Shown one piece after another: positions 1 to 11,110 of a DNA stretch of 64,000 bases. Positions within the stretch are counted from its first letter, which is position 1; each line of letters opens with the position of its first letter. Made by a program: the position numbers and the translations under genes. The stretch comes from Tillus elongatus (Eukaryota > Arthropoda > Insecta > Coleoptera > Cleridae): the NCBI GenBank assembly GCA_964006375.1, contig OZ023267.1:82648906-82712905 (forward strand). Direction: 5' to 3'. The notes beneath the pieces were generated by a model. The model ran no database searches. It was not told the DNA's origin and was given only the letters and a program-made list of their open reading frames with translations.

Positions 1-778
1 CCTGTATCACTGTTAAGTAGTTTTGCTGTTTCGACTCCGGGATGTTCTGGAGGATTTCTAGGGCTTTGCCTCGAAGCGAGAGAATTAGAGCAGTTGCCGC
101 CTGTTGCTCACTCCACCCATTGCTGAGAGCTGCCGCCTCAAACTGCCTCCTGTACATGGGCCACGATGTTTCTCCGTCAAAAGTCGGCGGCTTTAAGTTT
201 CCATTAGGCTGCTGCATAGCTGGTACATCCGCCTCCGGGCGATTTTGAACTGGGGACATTCCAGTAACTCCTCTTGGTTCAGTTCTATTAGTCTGGACAA
301 TCACCTGTTCGGTCAGTTCTTTATGTGTGCATTCTGTTCCTTTCATGATCATCTTCATTTGTTCTTTCAACCCTTCCACTTCTTCCCATCGTTTATTCAA
401 ATCTTCTGTTACATTTTCTACTTTCTTGTCCACATTTTCTATTTGTTCGTTGATCTGTTCCATTTCTTCTTTTACATCGACTCTCATATTGTGGAACATA
501 CTTCGGAGCTCTTCTTTATCTTCTTGTCGCCTCTGTTCGTCTTCTTCGCGTTGCTTCTTGAGTTCTCCTTTGTCTTCTTCGCGTTGCTTCTTGAGCTCTT
601 GTTTATCTTCAAGACGCCTCTGTTCTTCCTCTTGTCGTCTTCTCTCGTCTTCTTCGCGCCGTCTTCTTTCATCTTCTTGTCGCCGTTTTTCGTCTTCTTC
701 GCGTTGCTTCTTGAGGTTTTCTTTGTCTTCTTCGCGTTGTCTTTTCAGTAAGTCCATCAACTCTTTGATTTCAGCCAT
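1..778 (-). CDS. Ty3/Gypsy-type Gag, N-terminal part (continues beyond the window)
   Basis: Reading from the ATG at 778 the frame stays open for 259 codons to the window edge. Residues about 10-115 are a long Glu/Arg/Lys/Gln-rich stretch built from repeats such as KKQREEDE, predicted coiled coil. From about residue 193 a retrotransposon Gag (capsid) motif follows, LKPPTFDGETSWPMYRRQF, then LSLRGKALEILQNIP. Gag proteins of this type package element RNA into cytoplasmic particles. The ORF lies just downstream of a primer binding site and LTR on the same strand, as expected for a 5' end. Absence of any stop suggests a fairly young insertion; the pol part lies outside the window. The Ty3/Gypsy call rests on the Gag motif and layout, not on pol. 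Confidence 0.75.
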   Translation of the reverse strand, partial: MAEIKELMDLLKRQREEDKENLKKQREEDEKRRQEDERRRREEDERRRQEEEQRRLEDKQELKKQREEDKGELKKQREEDEQRRQEDKEELRSMFHNMRVDVKEEMEQINEQIENVDKKVENVTEDLNKRWEEVEGLKEQMKMIMKGTECTHKELTEQVIVQTNRTEPRGVTGMSPVQNRPEADVPAMQQPNGNLKPPTFDGETSWPMYRRQFEAAALSNGWSEQQAATALILSLRGKALEILQNIPESKQQNYLTVIQ

Positions 779-850
779 CTCGTCGTAGTCAGTCGATCTG
801 GTGTTTACCATTTACAGCTAGCTTAATTGTTCACTTCTTCACTCACTTAT

Positions 851-868
851 CCCACACTTCTGACACCA
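851..868 (-). promoter_or_regulatory. Primer binding site of the LTR element
   Basis: Three bases inside the LTR end, the minus strand reads TGGTGTCAGAAGTGTGGG, the position and TGG start typical of a retrotransposon tRNA primer binding site. The matching tRNA cannot be assigned by eye. Confidence 0.6.
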
Positions 869-871
869 AAT

Positions 872-1728
872 TGTTGCGTTTTCTCCGGGTTCTGGATAAG
901 TGAGACTTTAAATTTTAACAAAACAACTTTATTTACTATCTAAATATGGATACAATAAAAGTTCTAGAATGTCTCTCTCACAAAACACTTAATTTGCTGT
1001 CTAAATATGGATACAATAAAAGTTCTAGAATGTCTCTCTCACAAAACACTTAATTTACTGTCTAAATATGGATACAATAAAGGTCTAGAACGTCTCTCTC
1101 ACAAAACACTTAGTTTATCTGGCCTTACACTGGTTACTAATCTGCACACAAGTCACTATACTGAAACTACGGTCTCTACTTCACACTAGTTACTGCTTCT
1201 TTTAGTCACTTCAACATTATCTCACTGAACTGCCTGCGCTGGCTTACTTCCATCTTTATATAGCCGTCGCACCTTCCAGTTTGTTCTCGAGCGTTCTATT
1301 CCAGAATGTTCCAGGACCTTCTTTTGCTAGAAGGTTTTGTGAATACAGATCGGCCCCGTGTGTATACAGGGGGATGCATATACAGGTGATCCAAATGTGG
1401 TCATCACTCCTATGTTACACAAGAGGTGTTTCTCGTAATATAAGATCTCTCTGCGTATACAGGGTGTAAGGGTTCTCTGCGCATACAGGGTGTGTATACA
1501 GGGTGTTCGGAATGTGCAGACCTCAGTTATCCGTTCCGACGGGGTACAAGTTGGTAACTTCGTTATTTCTGGTCCTAGAGGGTTGGGACTTCGCCTGAGG
1601 GGGGGTCACCCCAGGCACCCCTAGATGGGTGGGGAGGCGGTGTTGCCAGATTGTGCAAAAATTCCCAGATGTTGGGGAAGTTCTGGAGATGTGGCAACAC
1701 CGCACCTACATCTGTTGAAGTGCTTTGT

Positions 1729-1732
<4 letters not shown>
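872..1732 (-). mobile_element. 5' LTR of the Ty3/Gypsy-type element (861 bp)
   Basis: On the minus strand it begins TGTTAC and ends GCAACA, so the ends are TG...CA and form a short inverted repeat. A TATA box (TATATAAA) sits at 1262-1255 and a polyadenylation signal (AATAAA) at 933-928 on the minus strand. The order TATA, AATAAA, LTR end, primer binding site, Gag supports the call. The upstream end abuts a (TA)n array, so the element appears to have inserted at or in that microsatellite. Confidence 0.7.
931..1112. repeat. Three tandem 61 bp units inside the LTR
   Basis: The block containing CTAAATATGGATACAATAAA recurs at 940, 1001 and 1062, so the period is 61 bp. The first two units are nearly identical and the third has a few changes. 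It lies in the 3' part of the LTR, downstream of the TATA box in element orientation. Confidence 0.85.

Positions 1733-1819
<87 letters not shown>
1733..1819. repeat. (TA)n microsatellite
   Basis: Uninterrupted TA dinucleotides, about 85 bp, directly against the LTR end. Confidence 0.95.
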
Positions 1820-1824
<5 letters not shown>

Positions 1825-2889
1825 TCTTCTTTGCAAACACATTATCAACGACTGTTTCGTTCTTAAATGACGTCTTGTGTTTAACTTTAAAGATAAAAGA
1901 AGCTATTTTAGATTTATTTTTATAGACTTGACTTTGTTTAGATTTCTACTATGTATATTATGCTACACTTTCAGCCTAAAACCACACCATAATATATCTA
2001 TGCTGTGCTAAAACTGTATTTGGGGCCGTTCATCAAGCTACAAATATAGTGCATTTTAAATATTGATTGAATCCCCCAGTTAAATAACAATCACTTGGCG
2101 AATATATATCCCAACGATAACTCAAAAAATACTTTTACCACATTCTTAATGAAAATTCGATAAGACCGATTGATTTTAATTCCTAATGGAGTTTTGTAGT
2201 AACATCATGATTTTGAGAAATAGTCTAACATGCGTAGAGTCTGATAACATGCTAGAAATCATGAACTGTAACAACTAACTTCCCAAGGAGAAGACGTTCT
2301 ATCATAGACATTTTGCAACATGAATAGCAAATTACTTTACATATGTAACATTGTGAAATGCTTTGTTGTTGGTGATCTAGTTTCGTCAGTGAAACAATGA
2401 CTAGGAAACATAATATGCGTGAGACCCCTTCAGGGAAAGCTATTATTCAAGCAAATCTATTTTTCTCGTATTTAAGTTTACGCCAATTACAGAAACTGAA
2501 CGTAAATGTGCAAATTATATTTCACTAAATACATCACGTCTGGTATAATTATAAATACCTCTTATATTTATTACGCATAGAAGTTAATGACCGTAACTAT
2601 CCTAACGATTTATTTGACGTGAAATTCCAAGGTTTACACACAATATAAGCAGATCTTAGATAAAACTGATTATATAGGTGTCCACAATTATCTGTTCACC
2701 ACCCTATTATTATTAAAGGCGAGAAGCTGATTCAACTGGCAACCTGTAATAGCAGCATTATCCGTTCATAACAATGGCAGAAACAGACAGACGATCATGG
2801 CGTTTTAAAATTATTCCCAAAAAAACATCTTTTAGCAGATATATTTAGTTCAGATTTTAAAAAAATATATTGATAAATAAATAAGATCA
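1820..2889. other. AT-rich stretch without recognised content
   Basis: No coding similarity, splice pattern or terminal repeat was recognised on either strand. Confidence 0.5.
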
Positions 2890-3790
2890 AATTGACTACA
2901 TTATGGAAAAAGACACAGAAACAGCATAAAATCAGTCAAAACATACCCAGGTGCAGACATTGCCTCCGACCATAATCGAGTAGTCCCAACGTTTAGACTA
3001 ACCCTAAAACGCATTAAACAAACCCATACAGACAACAAGATTACCATCCTAAAACTTAAAAACAAAGAATTCGAGGATAAAGTCGAAGAGCAGGTAAACA
3101 ACGCAGTACACACAGTGCAAAGAAAGCACCAAGGCGAAGAGAACGTGAACATTAAATGGAATAACATTAAGAACACAATGCTGGCGTTAGGTAAACGAGA
3201 ACTAAACCAAGAAGCTAAAAAGGTTAAAAAAGAATGGATGACAGAGGAAATTTTGGAGTTGGTGAAAAAAGGAAGAGAAGTTCAAACTGTGAACAAGATA
3301 CAAAGAGCTACATCGACAAATACAAAAGAAGTAAAGGAAGCAAAGGAGAGGTAGCTGAACGAAAAATGTAATTTAATTGAAAGGCTGCAAAAGATACACG
3401 AATCTTTTAACATACGTAAGAGGGTCAAAGAAATGAGCGAAGGCTTCAGAAGGAAACATTACAACATACTGATGGATGAGAATGGAAATGTGATTCTAGA
3501 AAACCCAGAAAGATTGTTTCAAGATGATCGACACAGATCAGTTAGTGGAGAATGTAGAAACAGATAGCCCAGAGATAACGAATGAAGAAGTAACATACGC
3601 ACTTGAAAACACAAAAATGGGAAAGCACCTGACGCGGACGAATTGCCTGTGGAACTGCTCAAACTGCTCAAAGACAATAACATATCAATAGTCCAGAACT
3701 CTTCAATATGATCTACAAAACCGGAGTTATACCCAGGGAATGGTTAATATCCACATTTGTTGCAATACTAAAGAAGAACAATGCGAAAAA
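2890..3790 (+). pseudogene. RTE-clade LINE fragment (end of endonuclease to start of RT)
   Basis: A frame from about 2902 reads RHRNSIKSVKTYPGADIASD followed by H-N, the C-terminal SDH motif region of an RTE apurinic-type endonuclease, then a lysine-rich linker to a stop at 3352-3354. Later pieces in shifted frames resemble the RT entry region: HYNILMDENGNVI, ITNEEVTYALENTKMGK, then LFNMIYKTGVIPREW and an LKK motif. RTE elements are two-domain (endonuclease plus RT) non-LTR retrotransposons. Both ends are missing, there are stops and frameshifts, and the 3' side is cut at 3791 by another repeat. Confidence 0.65.
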
Positions 3791-3902
3791 GTCTGGACGC
3801 AGCAAGTGCGTATTGAATTTTCATAAAAATGTTTTTAACACTAAATATGTCTTTTTTAATGAAAGCAGGCCACAAATTTGGTTACCAGTATACCCTATAT
3901 GA
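3791..3902 (+). repeat. TIR-M family terminus (partial)
   Basis: Begins GTCTGGACGCAGCAAGTGCG, the terminal motif found at many sites in the window (for example 30131 and 39992), and goes on with similarity to the interior of the 30131 copy. It abuts the RTE fragment directly. Confidence 0.7.
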
Positions 3903-4249
3903 TAAGTTTTTTGCATGAAAATTGACAAACAGTTTTTTCACGCAAATCCGAAAACATTTTTAAAAATAATTTATTGAACCTGTCTTATTAAGCCCTTCAC
4001 TTGTGAAACACAAAATACAGGCTGTTCTATTTGAAACAATTGAGATAGGAGATTGATTTTTTTTTAATTCAGTCACTATTTGAGAGCGGGCTGTATATGG
4101 CATCTCGATTTTATCATGAAATAATATAAACGAAAACCTCTCTGTGTGCGTCTTTTGCCTGAGACTCCGATTCCTATTGGCAAAAACGCCGTATCACTTT
4201 AATAAGTGCCAAAAATGTGAAAAGTTGCAAAACAATTGAAATACTCGAA

Positions 4250-5370
4250 AAATGCATGCATTACAATTCGATGGAAATACAAAAATGCAATAATATAAGG
4301 TGAGTTCGGTATAAAAAAAGAAAATTTATATCGCCAACAACTTATGGGCCACCTGTGATTGTTGAAATAATTTTTATAAGATAGAGCTCAAGATATCCTA
4401 TAATTAACATATACAATTGTTTCTCATATCTTGTATAATAACAGTAATATTGAGCTTTACCGTAGAAATGCGTCACCCTGTATATATGTAAACAGATAAA
4501 AACTGAAACTAACCTGGGTCCTAGGGGATCTAGTTCGCGCTCATTTGAAAACTTTTTTAAAATAAAAAATCGCGGTCTCCATAGGGAATTTCTTCTACGA
4601 AAATGTGCTAAGAATTATAGACAACTAAACCATATACTCTATAACCAAAACTACTGCTAAAGGATCAGAGAAAGGGTCTATTTGAAATGAATTTTCTGGA
4701 AATATTTAAGTAAAATGAAGGACAATAATGGTTGAAGCTGAAACTTACGGACTTGTAAAATACACTTCGTGCGACATTTTCTCTACATAGCCCGTCTTCG
4801 CTTTAGCTGCTTTGTTTAAAAGGTGACAATTTTAACGTTTCATATCGCGACTTTGACGTTTTAAGAGGAAAAGTTTTCAAATTTTCAAAGTAATTTTTCC
4901 GGCAACTTTTCACGTCAAAAAATGTAGTCTTTGTAACATACAATAGATTTTGTAACATACCATTGAATTTTTTCCCCACAAAATATTTTGCTTTTGTGCG
5001 TTTATCTGTGGTCATCCGTGGCACCCATTTTTTTCTTTAAATGCCTGTAACTTTTTTGTCTTTTAACCTATAAATCTAAATTTTGGTACATACTTTACTT
5101 TTTGTGATATAAACGCGCGTACCAACCAATTTGGTTGTCCTAACTTTGTTTTTTCCAGAAATATAAAAAATTTCAGAAAGAAAACACAATATTTTCCGGG
5201 AAAAACTAAGCCGATTTTCCTGGCTAACGAACTTATCCAAGCCAATTGCAAAAGAAAGGTGCCCACCAATTTGATCAAAATCGGATTATTATTTTTTGAG
5301 TTATCGGTGCGACACACGCACGCACGCGAGTTCACACGCACGCGCACACACCCACGCACGCGCTCGCTCA
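4250..5370 (-). repeat. Degraded inverted copies of the hairpin/microsatellite (HM) family
   Basis: 4280-4570 matches, in reverse complement, the blocks at 26930-27110 and 26160-26230. 4670-5310 matches the reverse complement of 26350-26870, including the diagnostic phrase TTTTGAGTTATCGGTG at the microsatellite border. In this copy the microsatellite slot (5310-5365) holds CA/CG-rich repeats instead of (TA)n. No convincing coding sequence; the ORFs here are chance readings of the repeat. Confidence 0.65.
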
Positions 5371-5960
5371 TTAGAGATGAAAAAAATCATGATTTTTTTT
5401 GAATTTTTTTAAACGATTTTTTAATTATTATTTTTTTATTTCAATCGGCTTTTTTATTTGCGTTCAATTATTTCAATTTGACGAGAAACTCACTAACTAA
5501 TATCTGGTTTTATAGCCCTGGATGGATAAAGTGGAGAAGAACAGTCATTGCACATGATTCAGTTGATTTTAGGAATCAAATAATGAACTGTCTCGATTGC
5601 AACGATTTTTCAGGCAAAACCCATTCACCCCAGCACTTTTAGACTTTTAGAACAAACACTAAACTCTAAATAGACTATAAGAATTTATTTATTTGTTTCC
5701 TTTTGAGAATAAGACCTATATAAACATAAACAAAAAATTAAACCATTAAACCAACATAAATATAAAATAGCAAGTAGTAAATACAAACGTATTAGCCATT
5801 TTTAAAACTTAAAACAACGAAAAATTTATATAATTAATGAATTAGAATTAAATATGTATGTTTATTAAAAACTAAAACAACCACTCCCTTTCTTTCTAAA
5901 TCAATATCAATAACGTTCAGCGTTGAGCCATTTTAACAAAAACACTATCTTTGCTGATTT
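5371..5960. other. AT-rich filler without recognised content
   Basis: Poly-A/T-rich sequence between the HM copy and the hAT remnant; nothing recognised. Confidence 0.5.
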
Positions 5961-6862
5961 TTATGTCACCAATTTGTTTCGCACTTTACTGTGAACAAAA
6001 TTAAACGAAGAAACAATTCGTTCTACTCCTGCAGATGATGCTGTAGCTGTATGCAGTTGTTTGATAATATTGAAGTCGAGTTCAGACACGCAACTTTTGA
6101 AGCTGTAAATTGCAGACCACCAACCAAATACATCTGTTTTGTTGTTGTTGTAACAACTCTTTAGAAAGAAGTACTCCATTAAACGGTGCTGTTCTAGCAT
6201 GAAATTTTACCAATGTTTCTATCAAATTAGAATTTTTATAAGGACTTAGAAAATTGTAAGACAGAATCCTTTTCTTCTGGTGAATGCTTATCTTGGGGCA
6301 TTTTTGGGTTTAGCATGTACGCTAAAAATATGCTGGTGTCATAGCGTGTTGGTATCTTTTTACAGCGGTTTTAAATTCAGCTAGACTTAAAGTATTGCAC
6401 TCCTGAAGTTCTTGTAGGAGTGCTTTCCATATCAAGACACAGTCACACAAAAAACACCTATCGCCTTGAATCTTGTTGAGAGCATAGCTATAGGCTTCAG
6501 TTTGGATAATAATCCTTCAGCCATTTTTTAATGCCAACATTTGGTACTTTTACCCGTATGTTATTATCAATTTCGTCGTGTTTGTCTACTATTTCCATAA
6601 TTTTTGTCCGGTTGGTTAAATAAATTTCAATTGATTGGCACATTGTGTTACATTCTACTTCTATTGGCATTACCAGTGAACTTCTTTTTGCTGTATTATA
6701 TTCACTTCTAGCAAAGTGGTTATTACGAAAGTACTTTATTACTTGAATCACATGCTCTGATGCTTCGGGAGTATCAAAATCTTTGGCTAAGAGGTTTAAA
6801 ATGTGTGCTGAACAACTTAAGTTATAATAGGTGCATCAGTTTTCATGTTCATGTAGTTGATT
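5961..6862 (-). pseudogene. hAT-superfamily transposase remnant (C-terminal half)
   Basis: The minus strand holds two readable blocks. The upstream block (6497-6862) starts CSAHILNLLAKDFDTPE, the conserved hAT motif near the end of the insertion domain, and continues IQVIKYFRNNHFARSEY. The downstream block (5961-6200) carries the C-terminal dimerisation region: DVFGWW, then TATASSAGVERIVSSFNFV and a KVRNKL ending. hAT transposases excise and reinsert DNA transposons with 8 bp target duplications. The region between is out of frame with stops, and no N-terminal BED finger or terminal repeats were recognised. Inactive. Confidence 0.7.
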
Positions 6863-7928
6863 CTGTAGTTACAGTTGCTGTCTCATTTTTAACATTTTTG
6901 CAGCAACATCAACCGAGGTTGTGGCATTGTATTTGACCAAGTTGAATGTCTGCACGTTCCGCCCCTCGGAGAGGGGCGTAAAGCCTTCTGTCCCGAGTCC
7001 ATGCGATGTTGAGCACGTTAAAGATCTCTACCCTCCTTACAGAAAGGCAGGAGTTCGGCAAAATTTCCAGGATAATAAGGTGAAACTGCTCCCCGGCGCC
7101 GGTGATCCGCCATACTGGCGGAAATAGACCGACGTTAAAGAAACAAAAACACACCCACACACACAATCATAAGTTTACAACGTATCGTACAAATAAGCTT
7201 GGCCTGTGCTTGTACAAGACACAATTTAATATTCTTCTTCCCCCAGCACGCCTATTTGCTCCAGGTATCCCAAGTTATTTAGGGGTTGAAGGGACAACAT
7301 TTTCTTGTCGTTTATGCACACAGCCACACTCTGCCAAGCAGGCCTAAACGACCTGACATGATCTGACCTGACCGACCTGACCTGACCGACCTGACCTAAC
7401 CCGACCCGACCTGACCTAATCCGACCAAAAAAACGTTGGAGACAAGCATGAAAACGTGCATTTTACAAGAATTTTTTAAAGTGTTTTAACTTACCGTATG
7501 TGACCAGCGACGAACTAATAATGTCAATAACTCGACAACAACAAATTCCCACAACGTAAAAACGAATTTCTACAACATAAAAATGGTATCAAAGTGCATA
7601 TACTGTAGCAAACTTCATTTATCAGCAGTCAATTTATCTAAAATTAGTTGGCCGCTAATATACAGTGTCACCCTCTATATTTATTTGAAATAGAGGTATT
7701 ACAGCATAATAAAATTATTAATTAAAAATAATAATTAAAAATTTGAAGCACTACGATTAACAAGGTTGTTAAATTAAGAAAAAAATACGCCACAACTACA
7801 ACTACCCACTTACAGTTTACGTGGAAAATGTCCCAGTAAATAAAATATTCTTGGGACATTGGTAAGTATACTTTGCACTATAAATAAGTAAAAAGATAAG
7901 AGTTAATACAAACTGTTAGGGAAGCAAT
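6863..7928. other. Non-coding stretch without recognised genes
   Basis: The ORF at 6921-7127 has no recognisable motif and is opposed by an equally long ORF on the other strand. Apart from the tandem array at 7350-7427 nothing was recognised. Confidence 0.45.
7350..7427. repeat. GACCT/GACC-type short tandem array
   Basis: Imperfect repeats of GACCTGACC and variants run for about 78 bp. Confidence 0.85.
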
Positions 7929-8381
7929 ATAACTTCAGAAAATGGTCAACTGGTCAACTATGTCACAATATCAGATGTGAGGTGTTGCTTGAAACAACTG
8001 ATTAATAGAAAATGGGTTAAAGAGTGGAATGACTATATTATAGACTCAAGAAATCCTTACAAACTCCTGCACCCAACCTTAGCAAACAAAATTTGGAGCT
8101 ACGGAAAGGACTATAGAAAATTTAACACAATCACCATCAGAGCTAAGTTTAATCATGGCAGATTTCCGGCACATCTGAGCCGAATTGGCATTCTGAACAA
8201 CCCTTTCTGCTCTTGCGATGGGGTCACTACTGCTGACCTAGATCATATATTATTCGCCTGTCCACTCAACAGAGAAGCTCAGAACAAATTCATATATGCT
8301 TTACAAAACATAAACATAACAATGCCACTTTATCTCACTCATTTGCTTGGTCTGAAAAATAATATAGTTACACTTGCTTAG
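7929..8381 (+). pseudogene. C-terminal end of a non-LTR retrotransposon Pol (after RNase H)
   Basis: The open frame carries the typical tail of insect I/Jockey-group Pol proteins: TIRAKFNHGRFPAHLSRIGI, then a Cys/His cluster with CSCD, DLDHILFACP and a short hydrophobic end. This C-terminal Cys/His module is usual in these elements. Upstream RT and RNase H domains are missing, so it is a 5'-truncated insertion. The sequence after the stop is probably its 3' UTR. Confidence 0.6.
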
Positions 8382-9878
8382 TAAAGTTATTTGCCGAAAT
8401 AAAGCTGACATTATGAAATACAAAATAGGCACATAGGTTAGTCATGGGTTAAGTGTAATTTACAATTTTGTTTTGTTTTTGTACAGAATAGGTTCGAGTT
8501 TCCTTCTGTCAATCATATTGTTTGCCGCCTCTTTTTCGTGCCCCCTTCAGTATGTCTATGAGCCATGACAGGCCCCTTGGCGATAGTGTGCCCCCGTGAC
8601 TCCCATAGTAATAATTTTAAAAAATTATAACCCCCACACACACGCATACACACGCGCACCCACCCACACGCACGCAACCAGCCACCCACACACACACACC
8701 CGCGCGCGCACACACACACACAGTTTAAATACATTTCCATTGTATTCCAAGTACCTATTTGACAATTATTTTATACTAGGTATTGGAATTTGTATTCTAT
8801 AAAATATACTGCAGAGCATTGATACATTTATTATGCATAACCACTGTTTCTTCGTTACCCAAAACTCCATTTTACAAATTGTTTGAAAAAACGTATGAGA
8901 GCGTTGTGGGGGATTGAGTTCATAGCTTAACGCACAAGATGTTTAAATTAGTGATCTAAATGACGGCCGGTACCTAACCCTTATCTTTTTGGTTTAAGTA
9001 TGACCATTTTTCAGAAATTAGGACTCTCATTTCTGAGACAATGACAGAAACAAATATTACTGATTCGTTATTCTAATGATATAAAATAAGAAAGAATGTA
9101 TTAAAGGGCAGATACAAAAGCGCCAACAAGACATACTTAAGATTCGTGACAAACGACGTGAGGAACAATAATTAATAACACTCTGGGCTAGAAGGTTACT
9201 TGGAGTTAAACGAAATGTTCTAGAGCTCTGTGGAGCCAGTGACCGCAAGAGTTGCTGCTATAGAGATCGTTCTTCTTTTCAACGTTGTCAGATGTACGAT
9301 ATTATTGAGGACAATAAAAACACACTCGTAATATCAAAACAGTTAACAGGATTTCTCTTATCATGAGGTGATTGCAGATTGTCCGTGGGTATGTTATCAG
9401 AGTAGTGAGTGTTTTACTCCAGTAAACACTAATTGAAGATTTAACATCAAACATACCTAACAACCATTAAGGGGAAGTGAGTTTAAGCCAGACTTTTGAA
9501 AAAAACATCTGGTAATAAACTAGAAGAAATACTGTACCCAACAAGTATACTCTGGCATCAACTTTTCTTAAGAATTTACTTTCTTAAACAATAAAGTCAT
9601 TCGATTAATAAAATGTCTTGCTCACTAAGAGCATTATGTTAGCAAAGGTTCCATACACAATAAAAAGTTTCCATCAGGGCAAATTGTATATCACATTTTA
9701 TCAAAACCGCTTACTTGTTTTCATTCAGTTGAGGTTTCCTCGCAAAAACTAGTTGAATTGGCCTGTTAACAAAATGAAGACACTCGCGATCCTATTATAT
9801 AAAAACTGAAACTGACCTGGAATGGTTTCTTGAAGAAAATTTTTGGTAGCTTCACAGTCATGATCTACTCATAAGAAA
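8382..9878. other. Mostly unrecognised AT-rich sequence
   Basis: Contains a CA/CG-rich microsatellite at about 8636-8722. Around 9090-9200 one frame reads QKRQQDILKIRDKRREEQ before a stop, possibly a coding remnant but too short to assign. Confidence 0.45.
8636..8722. repeat. CA/CG-rich microsatellite
   Basis: Imperfect CACACG/CACG repeats of about 85 bp. ORFs across it on both strands are low-complexity artefacts. Confidence 0.85.
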
Positions 9879-9965
9879 TCTGGGTCGCAGCAAGTGCGTT
9901 ATGGTAGCGACTTTTCATTAAATGCTTCAAATTTGAATAACCCAATTTGCTATGAAGCTAGAAAG
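9879..9965 (+). repeat. TIR-M family left terminus (partial)
   Basis: Reads TCTGGGTCGCAGCAAGTGCG, then GTTATGGTAGCGA, and continues with similarity to 27146-27240. The opposite terminus was not found. Confidence 0.6.
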
Positions 9966-10148
9966 ATTAATTTTAGTATAAGACTAAAGCATTTTAAAAA
10001 TATTTAAGGAAAACAGATTTTTTATTAACAAAATTCACCCTGTCTTTCGGAAAGCTCGTATTTCCAGACACATGCTATATAAGATTTATTGCTTATTTTG
10101 ACTTCCAAAATACGCCCTTAAAATATTTCCCTTTCCTCACGAAACACG

Positions 10149-10254
<106 letters not shown>

Positions 10255-10350
10255 CATATAATCTAAATCCTCAGTCGTGCGAAACGTCATTGATACGAAA
10301 CACACTATGTGTGTTTATAATAATAGAAAAGGCAATGTTGTTTATGTTGA

Positions 10351-10599
10351 AGGTGTTTTGATGAAGGTAAACTTAAGAGTAAAAATATTAGTTGCAGTCA
10401 ATGTAAGCCAGAATTTAGAGTTGTTAAGTGTTTCATGCAAAGTCAGGGGCATAAACTTAAACTGAAAAATTCACCATCAGTCAATTTTTATACTTTAAAG
10501 AAAATAATAACCAGATTTAACCTTAAATTTTTACAATTTACAGAGAGAAGGCGTTTTCGTGATTCACATGGCACAACTCCTTATTGGTTTAAGTTATAA
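10351..10599 (+). pseudogene. Unrecognised open stretch with Cys residues
   Basis: 83 codons are open between TGA at 10348 and TAA at 10597. The translation includes KSKNISCSQCKPEFRVVKCF and ends GTTPYWFKL. The C-x2-C pair and basic composition suggest a zinc-binding or nucleic-acid-binding tail, but no family was recognised. The mirrored copy in the right arm has a TAA in this frame, so at least one copy is broken. It lies 140 bp upstream of the 90-codon ORF on the same strand and could be an exon of the same gene; there is no direct evidence of splicing. Confidence 0.35.
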
Positions 10600-10739
10600 A
10601 TCATATGTATAATTACTTATTTATTATTAACTCTTTCATGTTCACTTTATATCACTGTATTGAGTCGCAATAGTAGTTATAGAAATTATTTTTAGCCTTC
10701 ACATTTTAATTTTGTGTCTGTTTACCTAGCTACAAGAAG

Positions 10740-11012
10740 ATGGATATACAAGATTTTCTGGAAAAATATGACACTTTGTTGTTAGATTATCATCGCAATC
10801 AAATTTATATACTTCAAAATGCGTTGGGAAATTGCGAAAATGAACCGGTGAGAATAACATGTCACGGAATGCATTATGAAAATTGCGTCTGGTCCAAAGA
10901 CGATGCCAAGGGCGGTCCAGATACTTGTGAATGCTGTCATAAAAAATTACTTAGATCCAAAATAGATAAAATAATTAACTTCTATTTAAGAAAGAAGCTA
11001 TTGTCATTGTGA
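10740..11012 (+). CDS. Conserved 90-residue Cys/His protein, unknown function (left-arm copy)
   Basis: ATG to TGA, 90 codons. Residues 1-45 look helical (DIQDFLEKYDTLLLDYHRN). The middle has a compact Cys/His cluster, with CHGMHYENC and then TCECCHKK, a possible zinc site, and the C-terminus is basic (IDKIINFYLRKKLLSL). No family recognised. The right-arm copy differs by one base in 273, giving Asn to Ser beside a Cys, while other sampled arm blocks diverge by up to about 5 percent. A pyrimidine-rich stretch ending ACCTAG, 10 bp before the ATG, resembles a splice acceptor, so it may be the last exon of a longer gene. Role unknown; possibly an accessory protein of the surrounding element. Confidence 0.45.
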   Translation: MDIQDFLEKYDTLLLDYHRNQIYILQNALGNCENEPVRITCHGMHYENCVWSKDDAKGGPDTCECCHKKLLRSKIDKIINFYLRKKLLSL

Positions 11013-11026
11013 AAAACGAATGTAAT

Positions 11027-11029
<3 letters not shown>

Positions 11030-11103
<74 letters not shown>
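11030..11103. repeat. (TA)n microsatellite in left arm
   Basis: Starts about 18 bp after the 90-codon ORF and is mirrored by the array at 15765-15848, so an array was present before the arms were duplicated. Confidence 0.95.

Positions 11104-11110
<7 letters not shown>

Noticed and set aside
245..788. Plus-strand Phe/Ser-rich ORFs of 168 and 153 codons
   Set aside because: They are the antisense of the charged, repeat-rich Gag coding strand; the minus-strand frame carries real Gag motifs.
6921..7127. 68-codon ORF MALYLTKLNV...
   Set aside because: No motif, opposed by a longer ORF on the other strand and no supporting context.
8513..8802. Cys/Val/Gly and His/Thr-rich ORFs
   Set aside because: They translate a CA/CG microsatellite on both strands.
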